This document shows, in pieces, positions 16,434-23,370 of a stretch of 64,000 nt of DNA (position 1 is the stretch's first letter; each line of letters begins with the position of its first letter). The translations under genes were made by a program, and so were the position numbers. The notes under the pieces were generated by a model. The model was not told the origin of the DNA. It worked only from the letters and a program-made list of their open reading frames with translations, and ran no database searches. The DNA comes from Chitinophaga sp. SYP-B3965 (GTDB lineage Bacteria > Bacteroidota > Bacteroidia > Chitinophagales > Chitinophagaceae): NCBI RefSeq assembly GCF_009647655.1, contig NZ_WJFD01000001.1, positions 3,100,001 to 3,164,000 of the forward strand, read 5' to 3'.

Positions 16434-16456
16434 GACCCGCACGATGTGCAGGTCTC
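16434..16456 (-). terminator. Terminator-like hairpin beside the tRNA-Leu fragment
   Basis: GACC-GCAC pairs with GTGC-GGTC around GAT with one mismatch, and the minus strand continues into TTTTCGTTTTT. Its position just past the tRNA-end fragment copies the order seen at the real tRNA-Leu (17917-17941). Confidence 0.5.
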
Positions 16457-16464
16457 AATGTCTA

Positions 16465-16479
16465 TTGTGCGGAAGAGGA
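16465..16479 (-). repeat. 15-bp copy of the tRNA-Leu 3' end
   Basis: TTGTGCGGAAGAGGA here is identical to 17949-17963, which spans the acceptor 3' end of tRNA-Leu and 3 bp beyond. The intervening 1.5 kb is AT-rich and holds only small genes. It could be an attachment-site duplication or a tRNA remnant. Confidence 0.5.
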
Positions 16480-16593
16480 TATCTCTGGCTAGTTAAAATC
16501 CTTGTTCATTGAATATGATAGGTATGCACTTATTTTCGAATAATATTATCAACGTTGGCCTCCGAACGGCCTCCTACTGGTGAAATAATATAA

Positions 16594-16626
16594 AATTGCA
16601 TACGCCCTTATAAGACGTATGCAATT
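16594..16626 (-). terminator. Terminator of the small Lys-rich protein gene
   Basis: AATTGCATACG and CGTATGCAATT form an 11-bp perfect stem with an 11-nt loop; the minus strand continues TTATATT. It ends four bases from the stop at 16631. Confidence 0.75.
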
Positions 16627-16630
16627 CCAA

Positions 16631-16840
16631 TTAACTTCTCTTCTTCGATGGTTTGCTACGCTTGTAGCTTTTCACCGTCTTGCCGGATTTTGTTTTGTAA
16701 CTCTTTACCCTTACCGTTTTTGCCTTTTTCTGGTAGAGTGCGGTACTTTCTGGTGATTCCATTGTGGGAGTAGCTGCTGCGGATTGGGTTGCGAATAAGC
16801 TGGTGGCAATTATGGCAAGTGCCAATAATAATTTTCTCAT
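16631..16840 (-). CDS. Small secreted Lys-rich protein, unknown function
   Basis: A 69-residue protein with a signal peptide (about 1-22, ending ATQSAAA) and a strongly basic mature part that repeats Lys-Ser/Thr-Tyr motifs (KTVRVKSYKTKSGKTVKSYK), ending KPSKKRS. I recognise no family. Basic exported peptides of this sort might bind acidic surface polymers or nucleic acids, but this is speculation. Its own terminator follows immediately. It lies 50 bp downstream of the SHOCT-domain gene on the same strand, within the AT-rich block bounded by tRNA-Leu sequence. Confidence 0.6.
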   Translation of the reverse strand: MRKLLLALAIIATSLFATQSAAATPTMESPESTALYQKKAKTVRVKSYKTKSGKTVKSYKRSKPSKKRS

Positions 16841-16890
16841 TTGAGGTTTGTTTTGGTGGTTAGAATATCGTCTTATGGATTGGAGTAATA

Positions 16891-17445
16891 TTATTGCCCT
16901 ATCACCTTCTTCTTCATCGTCTCGTATTCCTCTTTCGTGATGGCGCCGGAGTCCAGTAGATCTTTTAGCTTTTTTAATTCGTCGGCCATGGAGGCTGCTG
17001 GTGCTGATGATACAGTTGCTTCCTTTTTGGCAAACTCAGCTGGTACTAATACTTCTCCCGATGTAATTGCATTATCAATTTCTATTTGAAAGTTATTTAG
17101 TACTCCCATTCCAACTACAATTATGGGAGTGTAGCCTGTTTTTTTAAACCCATTAAAAGTAATGTTCTTTACTGTAGCGTTTTTGTGGGCAAATCCTGTT
17201 GGAAGTGGAGTCCTACTTATATCTAAAGTGATTCCTGGTGCGTTATATATATAAGCAAATACTTTATTCCCTGTAGATCCGGTGCCTATTTTGATCTTAT
17301 CGCCTTCTTTAATCACCCACCCACTTGATGTTTTATATCCATCCTTGGTCGCCTCTTTGGCTTCTTTCAATGTTGCATAATTAGTCTGGGAATAACACAG
17401 GTGCGCGGAAAGGAAGAACATTGAAAATAATAAAGTGTTTCTCAT
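16891..17445 (-). CDS. Secreted SHOCT-domain protein
   Basis: A 184-residue protein with a signal peptide (about 1-19, ending HLCYS). The middle has no motif I can name (SSGWVIKEGDKIKIGTGSTG, FAYIYNAPGITLDISRT). The end, MADELKKLKDLLDSGAITKE followed by EYETMKKKVI, is a classical SHOCT helical pair, a short oligomerisation domain often at protein C-termini. Function is unknown. Its codons are visibly more AT-rich than in flanking housekeeping genes, consistent with horizontal acquisition. It probably shares a transcript with the Lys-rich protein downstream. Confidence 0.75.
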   Translation of the reverse strand: MRNTLLFSMFFLSAHLCYSQTNYATLKEAKEATKDGYKTSSGWVIKEGDKIKIGTGSTGNKVFAYIYNAPGITLDISRTPLPTGFAHKNATVKNITFNGFKKTGYTPIIVVGMGVLNNFQIEIDNAITSGEVLVPAEFAKKEATVSSAPAASMADELKKLKDLLDSGAITKEEYETMKKKVIGQ

Positions 17446-17703
17446 AGCTTCAAATTGATAGGTTTATTATCAGGATTAAGGTTCAATTCTGCAATGTATG
17501 TGTGTATAGCTATTTATTTATCACAGTGGGTAAAATGTTCACTACGCAGTTTCGGGGCGTACTACTGTAGTAAGTTCGTTCACATTCCCGTTACCACCAA
17601 AATCATGTGAGTATGAAACGCAAGAAAGGAAAAAAGAAAGAACATGCCAAAACTACTTTTCTAGGAACCAAGAGTCTAACGCTCCTAAGATTAAATGCGC
17701 TTT

Positions 17704-17811
17704 TCACTGCATCTCTGCCTTCACAGGTTCATAATCCTCATTTTTAGATTTAAATTCAGTGTAGTCATCCAGCATCGCTAACACAAGTGATGTCTCCGGA
17801 TTCTTTTTTTA
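17704..17811 (-). pseudogene. Possible C-terminal gene remnant
   Basis: The minus strand reads NPETSLVLAMLDDYTEFKSK, then NEDYEPVKAEMQ and a stop, after an upstream TAA and with no ATG at its head. The amphipathic acidic composition looks like real protein rather than noise, but it is too short to place in a family. It could be debris of an element inserted at tRNA-Leu. Confidence 0.25.
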
Positions 17812-17916
17812 ACAGTAAGATCATGTGATTCAGGGTAAATTTGGGCCAACGTATATTTCATATTCAGGAATTTATGCGTGGCCCCTATACGGCCCCCGCT
17901 AGGTTCTGAAAACAAC

Positions 17917-17941
17917 AAAACCCGCTGTGCTAGCGGGTTTT
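17917..17941 (-). terminator. Terminator of tRNA-Leu
   Basis: AAAACCCGCT pairs with AGCGGGTTTT (ten bp) around a 5-nt loop. On the minus strand it is followed by GTTGTTTTC. It starts 10 bp past the tRNA. Confidence 0.85.
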
Positions 17942-17951
17942 GAATTTCTTG

Positions 17952-18035
17952 TGCGGAAGAGGAGATTCGAACTCCCAAGCCCTTTCAGGCACTACCACCT
18001 CAAAGTAGCGCGTCTACCAATTTCGCCACCTCCGC
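17952..18035 (-). tRNA. tRNA-Leu (GAG anticodon)
   Basis: On the minus strand an 84-nt class II tRNA begins GCGGAGGTGGCGAAATTGGT and ends CTTCCGC plus discriminator A. The acceptor pairs over 7 bp with one G-U. The anticodon stem CTACT/GGTAG encloses TTGAGGT, so the anticodon is GAG, reading CUC/CUU leucine codons. The long variable arm and GTTCGAATC T-loop are present. CCA is not encoded. Confidence 0.95.
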
Positions 18036-18089
18036 AGCGTTATAAGGTGTGCAAAAATAAAGCCTTTTTAAATATAAGCAAATATATTT

Positions 18090-19232
18090 TCACTTTCGGA
18101 GCCAAATACGGAAGGTTGTACCCTTATTTACCTCTGACCACTTCACGGATAAACGGCCTTTGTGATAGTCCTGTATGATGCGCTTGGCAAGGGATAAGCC
18201 CAAACCCCAGCCTCTCTTTTTTGTGCTGAATCCGGGGTGGAAAATTTTATCGTGAAATGCTTTTGGAATACCTTTTCCTGTATCCGTTACATCTACTGTT
18301 ATATGTGCAGGATGATTTTCTATCACTACTGTAATGCTTCCTTTTCCTTCCATGGCATCCAGTGCATTCTTCAATAAGTTCTCTACTACCCAGTCGAACA
18401 AGGGGGGGGAGATCATGGCGCTTACCTCCTGTTCTGCTGATTGCAGGGAGAGGGTTACTTTTTGCGGTGCTCTTTTCCGGATATAGGCCACCATATTGTC
18501 TATCTGGGCTACGATGTTGCATTCTTCCAGGTTAGGCACACTGCCTATTTTTGAGAACCTGTCAGATATCAGCTTTAGCCTGTTTACATCTTTGGCCAGT
18601 TCGTTGGCCAGGGGCGCGTTCTCTTCTTTTTCCTTTAAGATCTCCAGCCAGGCCTCCATGGAGGAAAGCGGGGTACCTAACTGATGGGCTGTTTCTTTCG
18701 CCATACCTACCCATACCAGGTTTTGGGTGGCCCGGTTGGTAGAGGATAACGCAAATAATACGATGCCGATGAACAAAGCCACTACCAGTAACTGGATGTA
18801 GGGATAGTAACGTATCTGTTTGAGGATCAGGGAATCCCCGTAATAAATATAGCTGTTGGAATGGACATCTATGGCCATGATAAAAGGCGGATGCTGTTTT
18901 TTGAAGGAGGCCAGCTGTTCATCCAGGTAACCGGACTGCCCTACGAATTTGGAGGAATCAAAATTCCGGTGATCGATGATCTTGCCATGATCATCTGTAA
19001 GGATCATGGGGATGGTGGTATTGGTGGTGATGATCTCCCCTACCAGGTTCAGATTGGCATCCGGAGAAGCCTGTAATAGTTCCCGGTAGGCTTCTACCCA
19101 GGTGGCTACTTTCTTTGTTTCTTCCTGCTGAATCTTTTCTGTGAGGTTATTGACGAACCAGATAGTGGTCACAATAATGACCACAGCCACCGAAATCAAC
19201 GTAAACTTCCAACCTATATACTGTTTAAACAT
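18090..19232 (-). CDS. Sensor histidine kinase (orphan)
   Basis: A membrane histidine kinase of 380 residues from the start at 19232 (388 from an alternative at 19256). Two helices (about 10-28 and 145-163) bracket a periplasmic sensor region. The dimerisation box GMAKETAHQLGTPLSSM holds the phospho-acceptor His. The ATPase domain shows NLLKNALDAM (N box), DTGKGIPK (G1) and GWGLGLSLAKRII (G2). The signal is unknown. No response regulator lies next to it, so its partner must be encoded elsewhere. It is divergent from the glycosyltransferase gene over a spacer of about 100 bp. Confidence 0.92.
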   Translation of the reverse strand: MFKQYIGWKFTLISVAVVIIVTTIWFVNNLTEKIQQEETKKVATWVEAYRELLQASPDANLNLVGEIITTNTTIPMILTDDHGKIIDHRNFDSSKFVGQSGYLDEQLASFKKQHPPFIMAIDVHSNSYIYYGDSLILKQIRYYPYIQLLVVALFIGIVLFALSSTNRATQNLVWVGMAKETAHQLGTPLSSMEAWLEILKEKEENAPLANELAKDVNRLKLISDRFSKIGSVPNLEECNIVAQIDNMVAYIRKRAPQKVTLSLQSAEQEVSAMISPPLFDWVVENLLKNALDAMEGKGSITVVIENHPAHITVDVTDTGKGIPKAFHDKIFHPGFSTKKRGWGLGLSLAKRIIQDYHKGRLSVKWSEVNKGTTFRIWLRK

Positions 19233-19359
19233 CTGTTTGTTTAAGTAAAGCCACAATCATCTGACTGTTAACTATCAACTAAATTAATAATATTCGGAGG
19301 TTATGTTGCATATTTGCAACTGCTAAAAATTATTTCGTCACGAATTAAACGGATCTCTT

Positions 19360-20397
19360 TTGCAGGTATTGCCCTCGGTAGCTGTGGTTATATTAAACTG
19401 GAATGGAAAAGCTTTCCTGGAACGCTTCCTCCCTTCTGTTTGTGCATCCCAATACGGCAACCTTGAGATCTATGTGGCGGACAATGCTTCTACTGATGAC
19501 AGCCTCGCTTTTGTACAATCTGGTTTCCCGCAAGTTAAGATCATTCGCAATGCCAGCAATGCCGGTTTTGCAGGAGGATATAATGAGGCGCTGAAACATG
19601 TGCAGGCTGATATTTTTGTACTCCTGAACCAGGATGTGGAAGTAGAGCCGGACTGGATCAACCCGGTGATAGCACAAATGCAGCAGGATCCTCTTATTGC
19701 TGCCTGCCAACCCAAATTAAGGGGTTACCAGGACCGGGAAGATTTCGAATATGCCGGCGCGGCTGGTGGATGGATGGACATCCTGGGCTACACTTTCTGC
19801 CGTGGCAGGATCCTTTACACGATTGAAACGGATAACGGTCAATATGATGACCCGCAGGATATTTTCTGGGCAACGGGAGCAGCGCTCTTCATCCGCTCCA
19901 AAAGTTTCTTTGAGGTAGGTGGTTTTGATCCTTATTTCTTTGCGCATATGGAAGAGGTAGACCTTTGCTGGCGATTACAGCGGGCGGGTTACCGGATCAC
20001 TTACTGTCCGCAGTCCGTGGTGTACCATGTGGGAGGAGGCAGTTTGCCACAGGGCAATCCCCGTAAATTATACCTCAACTTCCGCAATAATCTGATCATG
20101 CTCTGCAAGAACCTTCATTTCAAGGAGCAATGGATCATTCTTTCCCAAAGGCACTTTTTAGACCTCCTGGCTGCCTTTAAAAGTCTTGTTTCCGGCAAAC
20201 CGAGGGACATGGTGGCCATTTTCCGTGCTTACCGGGATTACTACCGCTGGCGCCGTACAGAAGAGAAAAAACACCAGGATACATTACCCCGTAAAAGGCT
20301 GTACGATCTGAAAGGTGTTTTTCATGGTATCATGATCTGGCGTTATTACTTCCTCAACCAGCAAAAATTCAACGAGCTTACCCGCTTAAAAAAGTGA
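19360..20397 (+). CDS. Glycosyltransferase family 2
   Basis: A 345-residue GT-A fold enzyme opening with SVAVVILNWNGKAFLERFLP and IYVADNASTDDSLAF. The metal and sugar-nucleotide motif is LLNQDVEVEPDW, and the acceptor-side segment is GFDPYFFAHMEEVDLCWRLQ, the ED.DLCWR signature of rhamnosyl- and other GT2 enzymes. It likely transfers a sugar from a nucleotide donor to a cell-surface polysaccharide. No ATG is available upstream; the frame opens with a TTG at 19360, which is the probable start. It is isolated from other polysaccharide genes, so its product cannot be inferred. Confidence 0.9.
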   Translation: MQVLPSVAVVILNWNGKAFLERFLPSVCASQYGNLEIYVADNASTDDSLAFVQSGFPQVKIIRNASNAGFAGGYNEALKHVQADIFVLLNQDVEVEPDWINPVIAQMQQDPLIAACQPKLRGYQDREDFEYAGAAGGWMDILGYTFCRGRILYTIETDNGQYDDPQDIFWATGAALFIRSKSFFEVGGFDPYFFAHMEEVDLCWRLQRAGYRITYCPQSVVYHVGGGSLPQGNPRKLYLNFRNNLIMLCKNLHFKEQWIILSQRHFLDLLAAFKSLVSGKPRDMVAIFRAYRDYYRWRRTEEKKHQDTLPRKRLYDLKGVFHGIMIWRYYFLNQQKFNELTRLKK

Positions 20398-20475
20398 TTT
20401 TTATCAGTAAGTGATTATATACCCCTTATCCAGCCTGATTCTCAGCGATCAACAATTATAGATTTTATGGGGATG

Positions 20476-20507
20476 TTTGGACATTGTGGATTTACTTTGT
20501 AAGTTTG
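20476..20507 (+). promoter_or_regulatory. Bacteroidetes promoter of the small membrane protein gene
   Basis: TTTG (20476-20479), a 20-bp spacer, then TAAGTTTG (20500-20507): both elements of the Bacteroidetes sigma consensus at good spacing, 19 bp before the ATG at 20527. It is the best promoter match in the window. Confidence 0.7.
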
Positions 20508-20526
20508 TGATACGAAAAAATTCTAT

Positions 20527-20724
20527 ATGGAGCATACAGTTGAAAATACGAATGATTTTACCCGTGACTGGGTGTCTTCCTCCCGTTTCCTGTTTTATGT
20601 AAAAATTGCCTGTTTACTGGCTTTTCTGATCGGTGGTTCTTATAAGCTGTGGGAACGTCGTTACAAGGGGAAACCTAAGGTGCAGGTGAATGAGAGTTCC
20701 TTGTACGAACCGAAGTATAAATAA
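20527..20724 (+). CDS. Small single-pass membrane protein, unknown function
   Basis: A 65-residue protein: an acidic, polar N-terminus, one transmembrane helix (about 22-42, FLFYVKIACLLAFLIGGSYK) and a basic tail (LWERRYKGKPKVQ), predicting an N-out/C-in topology. I do not recognise a family. A strong promoter upstream and an intrinsic terminator 24 bp downstream make a self-contained transcription unit, which argues for a real gene. A role as a small membrane partner of a larger protein is possible but not supported by neighbours. Confidence 0.7.
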   Translation: MEHTVENTNDFTRDWVSSSRFLFYVKIACLLAFLIGGSYKLWERRYKGKPKVQVNESSLYEPKYK

Positions 20725-20747
20725 TCTTTTAGAACGATATTTCCGGA

Positions 20748-20775
20748 AGCCGCGCTCTTTGAGTGCGGCTTTTTT
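20748..20775 (+). terminator. Terminator of the small membrane protein gene
   Basis: AGCCGCGCTC pairs with GAGTGCGGCT (ten pairs, one G-U) around TTT, followed by six Ts. Confidence 0.9.
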
Positions 20776-20877
20776 ATGTCTTTAAGAGAAGGAAAGAGCA
20801 TATGTAGAGCTTTGCATACCCTATCTTGAGCCTATGTCAAGCCTATCTGAGGTATAGGAATGCCCTTAGATAGGAAA

Positions 20878-20904
20878 AGCCCGGTTGAATGAATCAACCA
20901 GGCT
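20878..20904 (-). terminator. Terminator of tRNA-Gly
   Basis: AGCC-GGTTGA pairs with TCAACC-GGCT across a short loop; the minus strand runs on into TTTTCC. It lies 11 bp past the tRNA. Confidence 0.75.
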
Positions 20905-20915
20905 TTTTGTTTTTG

Positions 20916-20988
<73 letters not shown>

Positions 20989-21087
20989 GCTTTCCCGTTT
21001 TGGGATTGCAAAAATAGGAAACAGATTGAAATCAGCAAATATTTTTCCGAATTTATAAAAGAAAAAATCGAGCCAATAAAAGATGAC

Positions 21088-21984
21088 TCAGATAATCACT
21101 TCTGCAGAAACGAAATAATGATCGCTGGGATAACGGTTGTTCATGTTATCCCTGATGATATTTGCAGTTAGTGGTTTCACCGGTCCCCGGAAAAATATAA
21201 AGTCTATCTTTTTGCCTGTAGCTTTTTTGGTATAGCTCTCTCCCTGGAATTCGTGTACAGTATATCCCGGTTCTGCTTCTCCATGGATCATGGTATAGGT
21301 ATCTTTCCAATCACCTGTTTTAATGAGTTCGTATACAGGGTTCGTCGCATTGGCATTCAGATCTCCTGAAAGGATCTGAGGATAATCTGCAGCGTACTGT
21401 TTTCCTTCTTCTATTACGATTTTGATCTGACCTTCTTTTGCGGGCTGACTTTTGTGATCCAGGTGGAGGTTCACTACGCGGAAATCTTTTCCGGTGCGTT
21501 TATCTTTCAGTCTTACCCAGTTTGCATTCCTTGCTCTTGCGGAATCCCAGGATAAGCTGCCAGCTATCAATGGGGTTTCTGATAACCAGTATCCTCCGGC
21601 AGATAATAGTTCATATCTTTTTGTGGAGAAGAAGATCGGGTTCTTGGCAATGCCGTGATAACCTTCTTTGAATGCATCCATTTCCGGGCCTTCAAATCCA
21701 AAAGAGAAATAATCGGGAAATGCTTTTTTGAGATCTTCATTCTGGCTTCTCAGTACTTCCTGCATGCAGATAATATCCGGCTTTTGTTTTCGCATCACTG
21801 CTACACAGACATCCTTTCGGCCTTTCCATCCAAATCCTGCCTGTTCATCTTCGGGTAAGTCTACACGGATATTACAGGTGAGTATTTTATGAGATGAGGG
21901 AGCAGCTGCCTTTACCACATTTGGTAGTAAAGGTGCTGCTGCAGTTATTCCCATTCCTTTTATAAAATTCCTTCTTGATAACAT
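21088..21984 (-). CDS. Endonuclease/exonuclease/phosphatase family protein, exported
   Basis: A 298-residue EEP-fold hydrolase. The N-terminus SRRNFIKGMGITAAAP is a twin-arginine signal. Catalytic landmarks are ILTCNIRV (Asn), ICMQEVLR (Glu), NLHLDHKSQPAKEGQ, ILSGDLNANATN (Asp/Asn) and the closing YPSDHYFVSAEV (Asp-His). EEP enzymes cut phosphodiester bonds in nucleic acids, phospholipids or inositol phosphates; an exported member next to metabolic genes suggests a phospho-sugar or lipid substrate, which is inference. The start is 2 bp from the stop of the FAD oxidoreductase gene, so it is the last gene of a three-gene operon. Confidence 0.9.
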   Translation of the reverse strand: MLSRRNFIKGMGITAAAPLLPNVVKAAAPSSHKILTCNIRVDLPEDEQAGFGWKGRKDVCVAVMRKQKPDIICMQEVLRSQNEDLKKAFPDYFSFGFEGPEMDAFKEGYHGIAKNPIFFSTKRYELLSAGGYWLSETPLIAGSLSWDSARARNANWVRLKDKRTGKDFRVVNLHLDHKSQPAKEGQIKIVIEEGKQYAADYPQILSGDLNANATNPVYELIKTGDWKDTYTMIHGEAEPGYTVHEFQGESYTKKATGKKIDFIFFRGPVKPLTANIIRDNMNNRYPSDHYFVSAEVII

Positions 21985-21986
21985 GT

Positions 21987-23369
21987 TTAATTTTTTGCAT
22001 TCAGGTAAGCGCCTTTTTCCCGTAATTCAGCCTGCAACGCAGCCACGTTTACCTGAGAGGGTAAAATATTTTTCCTGATCGCCATCTTTGCAGCTCTGCC
22101 TGCAGCTTCTCCCATGGCCATACATGGTGCCATCACTCTTATGGCAGACATGGCCTCGTGTGTGGTGGAAATACATCTTCCGGCTACGATCAGGTTTTCT
22201 ATCTTTTCCGGGATCAGTGAACGATAAGGGATATCGTAACAATCACCACACCACTCTAAAGTACAGCCACCGCCTTGCGGATGATGCAGGTCCAAAGGAT
22301 AACTGGCTACTGCGATGGCATCATCAAAACGTGCACAGCCTAATACATCCTGTGCTGTCATTACATACTTTCCTACTATCCTGCGTGTTTCGCGGATACC
22401 AATGAAAGGTGCCATCTTGGTGAAATAAGCATTTTCAAACCCGGGTACGTATTCTATCAGGTATCTCTGAATATCAGTGATCTGCCTTCTGCCTTCCATT
22501 TCTCCGAAAGAAAGACTGGCAGGATCTGTACCGTCTACACCATTTACGCGTGTCATATTCACCCACACTTCTCCTTCCCGGAGACCTGTTATTACGATAG
22601 TGCGCTCTGTGGGTAAGGACAGTCCATCGTTCTGTGCTTTCTGAATTAATGACCGCAGGCCTACTACAATGAATTGGTTGTTTTGTCCAAAATATTCATT
22701 GGGGATAAAATCAGTGAGGTATGTTCTGGGTTCTTCTGAAATGCTTAAGCGTAATTTTTCTGTGTCTACGCCACCGAGACAGAACATTAATGTGGGAGGT
22801 TGTACGCCGCCCTGTTCATTTCCCTGTTCGCATACTACTCCTGATCTGAAAGCTACGTCTGCATCTCCTGTGCAATCTATAATGGTTTTGGCGAGGATCA
22901 CTTCCCTGCCTGATTTACTTTCTATGATCACACCTTTCAGATGATTGCCTTCCATGATCACACCGGCGAAGAACACGTACAGTAATACATTTACGCCAGC
23001 GTCTGCGAGCATTTGCAGGCCTACTGTTTTCACGGCTTCCGGTTCTACCAGTGTAAGGCTCATGTGCAGCGGGCAGGGCCTGTGTTCGCTGGCGGCATTC
23101 TTTTCCTTCAATTTGTCAATGAACTTTTGCGGAATGCCTTTGATGATCTGGTTTCCTTTCTGTCCTAAAAAACCAAGTATAGGTAAACCGATGGTCATGT
23201 TTCCGCCAACAAAACTTCTGCTGTCTATCAGCGTTACGCTCAATCCATCTTCTGCGGCTGCCTGTGCAGCAATAATACCGGAGGGTCCTCCACCTACTAC
23301 TAATACGTCTACCTTCAAACGTACGGGCAAACTTCTTGCCGGTTCTGTGATCATTGTTTTATTTTCCAT
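21987..23369 (-). CDS. FAD-dependent oxidoreductase (FAD_oxidored type)
   Basis: A 460-residue flavoprotein with an N-terminal dinucleotide-binding motif, DVLVVGGGPSGIIAAQAAAE (about 22-41), and a second flavin contact, TIIDCTGDADVAFRSG. The C-terminal GRCISTTHEAMSAIRVMAPC and GEAAGRAAKMAI close the FAD site. This is the family often annotated as FAD-dependent oxidoreductase in Bacteroidetes and Planctomycetes sugar or xenobiotic loci, substrate unknown. It lacks a signal peptide, so it acts in the cytoplasm. It sits 1 bp from the MFS transporter stop and 2 bp from the EEP gene, implying coupled expression with import of its substrate. Confidence 0.9.
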   Translation of the reverse strand: MENKTMITEPARSLPVRLKVDVLVVGGGPSGIIAAQAAAEDGLSVTLIDSRSFVGGNMTIGLPILGFLGQKGNQIIKGIPQKFIDKLKEKNAASEHRPCPLHMSLTLVEPEAVKTVGLQMLADAGVNVLLYVFFAGVIMEGNHLKGVIIESKSGREVILAKTIIDCTGDADVAFRSGVVCEQGNEQGGVQPPTLMFCLGGVDTEKLRLSISEEPRTYLTDFIPNEYFGQNNQFIVVGLRSLIQKAQNDGLSLPTERTIVITGLREGEVWVNMTRVNGVDGTDPASLSFGEMEGRRQITDIQRYLIEYVPGFENAYFTKMAPFIGIRETRRIVGKYVMTAQDVLGCARFDDAIAVASYPLDLHHPQGGGCTLEWCGDCYDIPYRSLIPEKIENLIVAGRCISTTHEAMSAIRVMAPCMAMGEAAGRAAKMAIRKNILPSQVNVAALQAELREKGAYLNAKN

Positions 23370-23370
23370 A

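Larger units (their letters stand above)
16201..16630. other. Intergenic region, 430 bp
   Basis: This AT-rich region is upstream of the FxLYD gene. It contains a minus-oriented hairpin at 16434-16456, a 15-bp copy of the tRNA-Leu 3' end at 16465-16479, and a strong hairpin terminator at 16594-16626. I see no gene in it. Confidence 0.6.
17446..17951. other. Intergenic region, about 500 bp, with possible gene debris
   Basis: Between the SHOCT gene and tRNA-Leu there is an AT-rich stretch with a 44-codon + strand frame (17613-17747, Lys-rich start) and a 35-codon minus frame (17704-17811). Neither is convincingly a gene, and the minus frame may be a broken C-terminus. The tRNA terminator closes the region. 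Confidence 0.5.

Noticed and set aside
17613..17747. 44-codon + strand frame starting MKRKKGKKKE
   Set aside because: Lys-rich only because of an A-rich run; no promoter, no family, and it overlaps the better minus-strand remnant.
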